DNA from: a virus
Virus record (IMG/VR): IMGVR_UViG_3300032288_005686
Coordinates: 1 to 27,186 of that record
Length of the DNA stretch: 27,186 nt
Reading direction: 5' to 3' (one strand)
In this document: positions 15,378 through 19,815 of the stretch, in pieces
Numbering within the stretch: the first letter of the stretch is position 1
Layout of the letters: each line of letters starts with the position of its first letter
Made by a program: the position numbers and the translations under genes
The notes under the pieces: generated by a model
Told to the model about the DNA's origin: nothing
Database searches by the model: none
Seen by the model: only the letters and a program-made list of their open reading frames with translations

Positions 15378-15475
15378 TTTTTGAATAACAGGAATTACAC
15401 CTGTACTTTGACGCTGATTTCCTATTAAGTTAGGACGAATCAATTTTGTGGCGCATAACAGCCTACCTTTCTCTG

Positions 15476-15808
15476 TTAATAACAGACGAAGCTATTAACT
15501 GATAAATAGACCCAATTAGGTCCATTCTCAGTCAAAGTAAACATGTTGATTGGAAAACCAAAGTAGCATCTTTTTGCTTTTACAATAGCGAAGAAATGCA
15601 AACAAAACAGAACCCATTGGCTTCTATTGAAGAAGCCACGATTCGCTGCGAAGACATGCTTCAGTGCATGTAGCACTTCTACATCAACACATTCAATTTC
15701 GTTCTTGTTTACCAAAGCTTTGATTGTTGCCACTAAAGCCTCTAGTTTCCCAGAAGCTTTAAGAGCACTCTTTAGTGCTCTAGGAATAGAAAAAATCCAT
15801 TTACCCAT
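15476..15808 (-). CDS. Hypothetical basic protein, 110 aa
   Basis: Not recognised. The N-terminal half is helical and Ala/Lys-rich (SIPRALKSALKASGKLEALV); the C-terminal half is aromatic and Cys-containing (RSQWVLFCLHFFAIVKAKRC). The ATG at 15808 follows AAAGGATC. Its leader carries the GACGAGACG motif and the second truncated tRNA-like element, so the transcript would begin with, or be processed at, that element. The open -1 frame after the stop is noted under findings. Confidence 0.72.
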   Translation of the reverse strand: MGKWIFSIPRALKSALKASGKLEALVATIKALVNKNEIECVDVEVLHALKHVFAANRGFFNRSQWVLFCLHFFAIVKAKRCYFGFPINMFTLTENGPNWVYLSVNSFVCY

Positions 15809-15870
15809 GATATTGATCCTTTCAATGGGAGTTGGAGGGAAGGGTTGCTATAGCTTGTTGCAACCTTAAT

Positions 15871-15913
15871 GTCTTAAATGAGAATCGAACTCATTTTAAA
15901 TCACCAGAAAGAC
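15871..15913 (-). ncRNA. Truncated tRNA-like element (copy 2)
   Basis: Minus strand: GUCUU (15913-15909) pairs with AAGAC (15875-15871); T-arm AAAUGAG-UUCGAUU-CUCAUUU (15896-15876) has the same T-loop as copy 1. The 12-base linker (15908-15897), UCUGGUGAUUUA, matches copy 1's linker at CNGGUGRUUU. Total helix is 12 bp. No anticodon arm. It sits in a gene leader, 11 bases past the promoter motif. Confidence 0.65.
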
Positions 15914-15923
15914 CGGGGTTTTT

Positions 15924-15935
15924 CGTCTCGTCATT
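15924..15935 (-). promoter_or_regulatory. GACGAGACG motif, putative phage promoter (copy 5)
   Basis: The minus strand reads TGTAATGACGAGACGAAAAA. It lies about 25 bases past the terminator at 15961-15982 and about 115 bases upstream of the 15808 start. Confidence 0.6.
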
Positions 15936-15960
15936 ACAAAAGTTCAAAAAAAACCTATAT

Positions 15961-15982
15961 AAAAAAAGACTTAAAAAGCCTT
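15961..15982 (-). terminator. Rho-independent terminator
   Basis: AAGGCUU-UUU-AAGUCUU (15982-15966, one G-U) followed by five U, between hammerhead D and promoter copy 5. It ends the nucleotidyltransferase-like gene's transcript. Confidence 0.72.
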
Positions 15983-16047
15983 ATGATATACTTATAGATT
16001 ATTGATATTGAACATATATAAAGATAGATAGGACGAAACTGACGATT

Positions 16048-16104
16048 GCTATTTCGACCCTCAATTAGGTCATCATCAGAAGAAGGAGAAACCTTCTTGA
16101 TAGC
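16048..16104 (-). ncRNA. Type III hammerhead ribozyme candidate (D)
   Basis: Minus strand. Stem III GCUAU (16104-16100) with AUAGC (16052-16048). Cleavage is predicted after AUC, between 16099 and 16098. Stem I is a closed 7-bp hairpin AAGAAGG/CCUUCUU with UUUCU loop (16098-16080); core CUGAUGA (16079-16073); one extra U (16072); stem II GACC/GGUC (16071-16056); GAA (16055-16053). The extra U before stem II is shared with E, F and G. It lies 48 bases after the stop of the nucleotidyltransferase-like gene. Confidence 0.8.
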
Positions 16105-16152
16105 TATAAATAAATAGTGGGTATAATTAAATAAGACGATAAATACAGACTT

Positions 16153-16857
16153 TTACCAGCCGTTATTTTTGTCCCAAACAACAGCTTTATCCCACCATTT
16201 TTCCCTTCTTCTTCTTTCTTTTTTTATCTCCTCTTCTATTCTCCCCCTTCCTCTCTTGTTCGTTTTTTCTTTAGACCATTCCAAGAAAGAAATCCAATCC
16301 CTTCCATCATTTTCTACCTTTTTTCTTCCTTCTCTCTTCACCCATCTTAGTATCCCTTCTTCATCCCATTCTTGGGAATAGTTAAGGGTCGTATTCCATA
16401 CCCCCATCCTGTATCCCATAATTAACGCCCTCCATCTTTCCTTCTCCTCCTTGTAGGGAGAGCAATTTTCCTTTATTAAATTTTGGTTTCCGTTCTCCCC
16501 GAGAATATCTTTTAGGTCTCCAAAAAACCATACCTTCTTTTTCCATAATAAAATACACCCTCTATTGAGAGTGCAATCTACATTCTCAAGGTGATCCATT
16601 GCCGCTTCTTTAATTGTCTTTTCTTCTTTTAGTTCCATATCCAATCCCCCCTCTCGGGCTTTTAGATAAAGATCAATTGAAGAACAGAAGCAATCGGTGT
16701 CTTGGATATTAAAATCTGAATTTTTAAATTGTTTCCAAATTAATGCGCGCATCACTCCCCCTTTTAGAAAGAGAGGAGTATCACCAGCTAATTCTAATAA
16801 AGCAGAAAGAGAAGGAGAAGAAATAAGAATATTAAGATTCAACTTTACGATATTCAT
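16153..16857 (-). CDS. Class-II nucleotidyltransferase-like protein (CCA-adding/poly(A) polymerase fold)
   Basis: A 234-residue protein. FLKGGVMRALIW (residues 30-41) matches the GGxxR nucleotide-binding turn, DTD (53-55) the two catalytic aspartates, and NVDCTLNRG (92-100) the rRDFTxNA/NRG motif of CCA-adding enzymes and bacterial poly(A) polymerases. Spacing between motifs is as expected. The protein is short for the family (usually about 400), so the C-terminal body/tail domains that position tRNA are replaced by a Trp/Lys/Arg-rich region (KKERRRREKWWDK). Such enzymes add nucleotides to RNA 3' ends. Neighbouring tRNA-like minihelices are plausible substrates. The coding strand is strikingly purine-rich. 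The start lacks a Shine-Dalgarno site but has a leader hairpin shared with the 17682-18275 gene. Confidence 0.62.
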   Translation of the reverse strand: MNIVKLNLNILISSPSLSALLELAGDTPLFLKGGVMRALIWKQFKNSDFNIQDTDCFCSSIDLYLKAREGGLDMELKEEKTIKEAAMDHLENVDCTLNRGCILLWKKKVWFFGDLKDILGENGNQNLIKENCSPYKEEKERWRALIMGYRMGVWNTTLNYSQEWDEEGILRWVKREGRKKVENDGRDWISFLEWSKEKTNKRGRGRIEEEIKKERRRREKWWDKAVVWDKNNGW

Positions 16858-16880
16858 TTTGCAAGAGCTTGTTTATTTAT

Positions 16881-16900
16881 AGACCTCAAGCGAAAGGTCT
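16881..16900 (-). promoter_or_regulatory. Leader hairpin shared by two genes
   Basis: AGACCU/AGGUCU (6 bp, 8-base loop) is followed by AUAAAUAAACAAGCUC and the ATG at 16857. The same arrangement, with AGACU/AGUCU at 18299-18318 and AUAAAUAAAUAAGCUC, precedes the gene starting at 18275. Both genes lack a Shine-Dalgarno site, so this may be an alternative translation or stability element. Confidence 0.55.
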
Positions 16901-16910
16901 AGCTACAGTT

Positions 16911-16922
16911 CGTCTCGTCATT
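16911..16922 (-). promoter_or_regulatory. GACGAGACG motif, putative phage promoter (copy 6)
   Basis: The minus strand reads TGTAATGACGAGACGAACTG, 13 bases past the U-tract of the terminator at 16935-17003 and 54 bases upstream of the 16857 start. Confidence 0.6.
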
Positions 16923-16934
16923 ACAGGAATGAAT

Positions 16935-17003
16935 AAAAAACAGATTTAAAAAAAGGAATAAATCCCTTTATCTAATTCTATTATTCTTATTTATTAAATC
17001 TGT
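16935..17003 (-). terminator. Rho-independent terminator with long AT stem
   Basis: ACAGAUUUAA (17003-16994) pairs with UUAAAUCUGU (16949-16940), with a nested AAAGG/CCUUU stem, and six U overlap the end of the stem. It follows hammerhead E and precedes promoter copy 6. Confidence 0.7.
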
Positions 17004-17034
17004 AATTAAGAGATTAGAAAAGACACTGATGTTA

Positions 17035-17097
17035 TTCTTATTTCGGCCTTAAATTCAGCCATCATCAGGGAAGAGAGAAATACTCTTCCTATAAGAA
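17035..17097 (-). ncRNA. Type III hammerhead ribozyme candidate (E)
   Basis: Minus strand. 7-bp stem III UUCUUAU (17097-17091) with AUAAGAA (17041-17035). Cleavage is predicted after AUA at 17090. Closed stem I GGAAGAG/CUCUUCC with a 7-base loop (17089-17069); CUGAUGA (17068-17062); extra U (17061); stem II GGC/GCC (17060-17045); GAA (17044-17042). All core bases are canonical apart from the extra U. Confidence 0.82.
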
Positions 17098-17116
17098 AAT
17101 ATATAGATATATATGA

Positions 17117-17141
17117 AAGGATTCTTTTATGTAGAATCCTT
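17117..17141 (-). other. 9-bp hairpin between stop codon and hammerhead E
   Basis: AAGGAUUCU pairs perfectly with AGAAUCCUU (17141-17133 with 17125-17117). No U-tract follows. After ribozyme cleavage it would sit near the 3' end of the mRNA, where it could block 3' exonucleases. Confidence 0.6.
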
Positions 17142-17171
17142 GACTATTTACTTATTTTTTATTCTTTTTCT

Positions 17172-17534
17172 TTATTTGTGAGGGAAGAGAATTGGTCCCA
17201 CCCATTCCGCAAAGGACCAGTAGTAATACGCACAAATACATACCAGAATGAAGAATAGAATGTAAAAAATACCCATTGCTAACCACTTTAAACCTAGCAT
17301 TGCTGCTTCTACTAGATGTGGCTTTACAACCTCAAATAGTGCAACAAGTAACATTTTTACCTTAGATGGTTTGGCTTCACCTTTTCTTTGTAGTTTTGGA
17401 ATCACAACAGTGTCTATGAGCACTTCTGGGTACTCGCAGGCTTGTTGCTCGATAGGCGCACGATAAGGCTCCCTGGGCAGCTCAGCGTACTTGCTTAGGA
17501 TGGGGAATGTACCCCTTTGGAATTCTTTTGCCAT
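17172..17534 (-). CDS. Membrane-anchored protein, 120 aa
   Basis: Not recognised. The N-terminal 60 residues are soluble and Pro/Glu/Lys-rich; residues about 84-108 (LKWLAMGIFYILFFILVCIC) form a strong transmembrane segment, followed by a short aromatic tail. A tail-anchored inner-membrane protein is likely. AAAGGATAAATAAA precedes the ATG at 17534. Hammerheads F (upstream) and E (downstream) would release it as a single-gene message of about 560 bases. Confidence 0.77.
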   Translation of the reverse strand: MAKEFQRGTFPILSKYAELPREPYRAPIEQQACEYPEVLIDTVVIPKLQRKGEAKPSKVKMLLVALFEVVKPHLVEAAMLGLKWLAMGIFYILFFILVCICAYYYWSFAEWVGPILFPHK

Positions 17535-17561
17535 TTTATTTATCCTTTATGTTGGCATTAA

Positions 17562-17589
17562 GAAAAATCTCAACAATAATATTATTGAG
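17562..17589 (-). terminator. Terminator-like hairpin between hammerhead F and the 17534 gene
   Basis: CUCAAUAAU-AUU-AUUGUUGAG (17589-17569, 9 bp with one U-G) is followed by AUUUUUC. The shape is that of a terminator, yet the next gene starts 28 bases on with no promoter motif, so it may instead be an attenuator or a 5' protective hairpin of the cleaved mRNA. Confidence 0.55.
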
Positions 17590-17602
17590 CACGATATCTG
17601 AT

Positions 17603-17652
17603 AGGTTTCGGCTTGAGTTCGCCATCATCAGCATGGGACTACCCATGGACCT
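17603..17652 (-). ncRNA. Type III hammerhead ribozyme candidate (F)
   Basis: Minus strand. Stem III AGGU (17652-17649) with ACCU (17606-17603). Cleavage is predicted after GUC at 17648. Stem I CAUGGG/CCCAUG with UAGU loop (17647-17632); CUGAUGA (17631-17625); extra U (17624); stem II GGC/GCC (17623-17610); GAA (17609-17607). It lies 30 bases after the stop of the 17682-18275 gene. Stem III is short (4 bp). Confidence 0.82.
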
Positions 17653-17681
17653 TATTAATAAATAATAATAAAAGCAAAGGA

Positions 17682-18275
17682 CTAATTACTAAGACATCTT
17701 AAGCTTTTACACTTAGGTCTTTCTCCTTTTCTATGATAATTAATTGCTTTCAGTACTTTACCCAAAGTTGAGTAAGAGGAAAGGAATTTAGTACCTACAA
17801 ATAAGATTTCTTCTTCTTCGTGATAGAAGTAATCATTATCTACAGGTTCATCTATTTTTCCTCCCTTCCAATTTTTCTCCTTTCTACATTGAGAAGTGAT
17901 CCAATTTGAAATCGGAGGTAAATCCTTTGTCTTTCCACTTAATAATTGGTTGGTATCATCTCTCTCTTCATCTAAAGAGCCATGACTCTTTACAATGATA
18001 TAATCGCAATGAGGACCTACAATTCCAATATCCATAATACTCAAAATCGTTTGAGCACCAAGGATTGCTCCGTTGTGATCTATCCTCTCATCATCCGCTA
18101 AGAGGCAAATCCTAAAACCTTGTTCTTCAAGGTATAGGATCTTTTCAACGTCAGAGATTTCAATTTGAGCGAGAGGTTTGGGGACATATTCTTCTTCTTT
18201 TTGCTCTTGAAAAAGAACATAAGAAACAAGAAGAATGTAGGAGAAAGCAACAAAATGTAATACATATTTAATCAT
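17682..18275 (-). CDS. Predicted exported or membrane-anchored protein, 197 aa
   Basis: Not recognised. Residues about 3-22 (KYVLHFVAFSYILLVSYVLF) form an N-terminal membrane anchor or uncleaved signal; there is no lipobox. The following domain alternates hydrophobic strands and acidic loops (ICLLADDERIDHNGAILGAQ, CDYIIVKSHGSLDEERDD), which suggests an alpha/beta fold, but no catalytic motif can be named. Four Cys are scattered (about 57, 90, 130, 189-194). The start lacks a Shine-Dalgarno site and uses the shared leader hairpin. Hammerhead G lies in its leader, F after its stop. Confidence 0.75.
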   Translation of the reverse strand: MIKYVLHFVAFSYILLVSYVLFQEQKEEEYVPKPLAQIEISDVEKILYLEEQGFRICLLADDERIDHNGAILGAQTILSIMDIGIVGPHCDYIIVKSHGSLDEERDDTNQLLSGKTKDLPPISNWITSQCRKEKNWKGGKIDEPVDNDYFYHEEEEILFVGTKFLSSYSTLGKVLKAINYHRKGERPKCKSLRCLSN

Positions 18276-18329
18276 TTTATTTGAGCTTATTTATTTATAG
18301 ACTCTAAGCTTAAAGTCTAAAGACAGTTT

Positions 18330-18382
18330 CTGGTTTCGGCTTCAATTTGCCATCATCAGTACAGGAGAAACCTGTAGACCAA
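18330..18382 (-). ncRNA. Type III hammerhead ribozyme candidate (G)
   Basis: Minus strand. Stem III UUGGU (18382-18378) with ACCAG (18334-18330, last pair G-U). Cleavage is predicted after GUC at 18377. Stem I UACAGG/CCUGUA with UUUCU loop (18376-18360), the same loop as D; CUGAUGA (18359-18353); extra U (18352); stem II GGC/GCC (18351-18338); GAA (18337-18335). Confidence 0.85.
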
Positions 18383-18428
18383 GTGTTGCTTAAAGGGACA
18401 CCAACCCTACATACACGGTTCAGCTATT

Positions 18429-18455
18429 GTTTAGATATACGTGCGTAATCTAAAC
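18429..18455 (-). other. Strong hairpin upstream of hammerhead G
   Basis: GUUUAGAU-UACG-CA-CGUA-U-AUCUAAAC: about 12 bp with one bulged U and a 2-base loop, flanked by GCU/AGC. No U-tract. It lies between the terminator at 18461-18501 and hammerhead G. A protective hairpin or a hairpin promoter element is possible. Confidence 0.6.
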
Positions 18456-18460
18456 AGCCA

Positions 18461-18501
18461 AAAACAATTACAAAATCGGATTAACCGATTGTAATTGTTT
18501 T
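18461..18501 (-). terminator. Rho-independent terminator overlapping a stop codon
   Basis: A 17-bp stem (18501-18485 with 18479-18461, a two-U bulge) with a 5-base loop containing the TAA stop. The U-run is partly inside the 3' arm (GUUUUU). The last five codons of the 18481-18702 gene form the 5' arm. Confidence 0.7.
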
Positions 18502-18702
18502 ATTAAACATCCCCCATACAAAGGAGATAGAAGCATCTCCTTCTAGCGCCAATTTCCATTGGCTTAGGTCAAAGAATAGTTCTGGGTTTCCGCAAGCTTT
18601 ACTTTGGGCATTGATGACAGCATTGATAAGCTCTTCTTTGCTATTGGTTAAAGCATTTTCTACGATAAGGGTACAACCCTCTAATTGAATTTCTGCGCGC
18701 AT
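18481..18702 (-). CDS. Hypothetical protein, 73 aa
   Basis: Not recognised. A small soluble protein (MRAEIQLEGCTLIVENALTN... ending ISFVWGMFNKTITIG) with a good AAGGAG site before the ATG at 18702. It is the first leftward gene after the divergent control region, so it is probably expressed early or at high level. A terminator stem overlaps its end, yet hammerhead G lies beyond it, implying some read-through. Confidence 0.75.
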   Translation of the reverse strand: MRAEIQLEGCTLIVENALTNSKEELINAVINAQSKACGNPELFFDLSQWKLALEGDASISFVWGMFNKTITIG

Positions 18703-19083
18703 AATAAACTCCTTAAGTGTTTAGTTGTTGCGAACCTCTATTAATCGAAATTGATTAGTAAAGGTTGGGGAAAAGCATTTGATGAGTAGCGCTTACTACT
18801 CTCTGTTTTTTAGGCTATAACAGTAACCTCCATGTATACCGGGGTGGGCTCAAAAGAACCGAAAATCCCATGGCAACACTTATATAAACCTCCCCCATAT
18901 TTAAACTATATATTTTCGAGCCTTAATACATTTAAACTATATATTTCTCCCCTATATCCAATTTGCGCACATTCAAACTATACTTAGACCGGGGTGGGTG
19001 TTTTATTTCGCTTTTCCTTTTTGCTTTTTTTTGTTATTTTAAAATTTATAATTTTATATATTTTTCCCTATATAGGAGTTTTT
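18703..19083. promoter_or_regulatory. Divergent control region with direct repeats
   Basis: This region separates leftward and rightward genes. It holds ACCGGGGTGGG twice (18838-18848 and 18988-18998, exactly 150 bases apart). Between these are three copies of an AT-rich box, two of them ATTTAAACTATATATTT (about 18898 and 18930) and one looser ATTCAAACTATACTTAG (18971), with their AAACTA cores 31 and 41 bases apart, close to whole helical turns. These look like promoters or operator sites for the rightward virion operon. Toward 18703 there are hairpins GAGTAG/CTACTC (18784-18801) and AACCT..TAATC/GATTA..AGGTT (18730-18763). Confidence 0.55.
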
Positions 19084-19815
19084 ATGTCTAAAGAAGAGAG
19101 ACAATTGCAATATTTTCAAAAAGTTAGCACCGATGAAAGATATGAAAAATATCTTTCAAAAATCCCAACACATAAATTAACTCATATTAAGAATAAAGTA
19201 GCTACTCAAGGGGTCTACACTATTTCTCCTATTATCTGTCAAGGTCCAGATAAATGTCCTTTTCTTTCTAGATGTCCTATTCCTGAAGTTGATGATAATG
19301 GCAAATTAAATAAGTTAAGTTTAGATATGTATCCTGTTAATCAAGCTTGTATTGTAGAAAAATATTTTGTTGAGCAGAAGACTATCGAATATATGCAACA
19401 TTTAGATGTAGATCCTTCCAATCCAGTAGAGATGTCTATTGTAGAAGAATTAGCTTTAATTGATTTATATAAGAATAGAGCTTTAACTGTTTTATCTAAT
19501 GGCGATAAGAATGGTTTTGGTAAGGATTTTTTACTTACTGAGATTACTGGGTTTAATGAAAATGGTGATGTTGCTACTCAAACTAAATTACACCCTTTAT
19601 TAGAGCTAATAGATAGATTAGAGAGAAGACGCGAGAGATGGTTGGAGAAGTTAATGGAGACTAGAACCTCTAAAGCTGCATTTATTAGCAAGCTAGGTTC
19701 CGAGCAAACTAATTCTAAAGTTTTAGGAGAGATACAAAAGCTTAGGGAAGCTTTATTAATTCAACAAGATTCTGTTACTATTGTTGGAGATGAGATTTTA
19801 CTGGATGAAAAATGA
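19084..19815 (+). CDS. Cys-motif phage protein at head of packaging operon
   Basis: I chose the ATG at 19084 (MSKEERQLQYFQKVS), which follows TAGGAG at 7 bases, over a GTG at 18994 that would add a 30-residue hydrophobic stretch translated from the promoter region. The 243-residue product has C52-x5-C58-x5-C64-x24-C89 (CQGPDKCPFLSRCP), which suggests a metal or Fe-S site, then a helical charged C-terminal half (LIDRLERRRERWLEKLMETR). Its place at the head of the operon ending in terminase raises the possibility of a small terminase subunit, but that is positional inference only. The stop overlaps the next ATG by 4 bases. Confidence 0.78.
   Translation: MSKEERQLQYFQKVSTDERYEKYLSKIPTHKLTHIKNKVATQGVYTISPIICQGPDKCPFLSRCPIPEVDDNGKLNKLSLDMYPVNQACIVEKYFVEQKTIEYMQHLDVDPSNPVEMSIVEELALIDLYKNRALTVLSNGDKNGFGKDFLLTEITGFNENGDVATQTKLHPLLELIDRLERRRERWLEKLMETRTSKAAFISKLGSEQTNSKVLGEIQKLREALLIQQDSVTIVGDEILLDEK

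Larger units (their letters stand above)
15109..15475. other. 367-base structured spacer, no convincing gene
   Basis: No gene with a start and ribosome-binding site. On the minus strand I see: a -1-frame open stretch after the 15476 stop (15342 to about 15485) ending in a proline-rich tail; small hairpins ACAGG/CCUGU and CCUA/UAGG; a C-rich run opposite a G-quadruplex-like tract; GGUGUG/CACACC closing an AT-rich palindrome near 15285-15315; a CACC/GGTG hairpin near 15240-15252; and the UUCG hairpin at 15148-15163. It separates two transcription units. Confidence 0.5.

Noticed and set aside
15082-16922. Short leader peptides starting MTRR (ATGACGAGACGA) at four motif copies
   Set aside because: No Shine-Dalgarno sites, lengths of only 8-13 codons, and the 8738 copy lacks the ATG while keeping GACGAGACG; a DNA/RNA motif explains all six better.
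18994-19083. N-terminal extension of the 19084 gene from a GTG at 18994
   Set aside because: It lies in the repeat GGGGTGGG, has no usable site upstream, and a TAGGAG site precedes the ATG at 19084.
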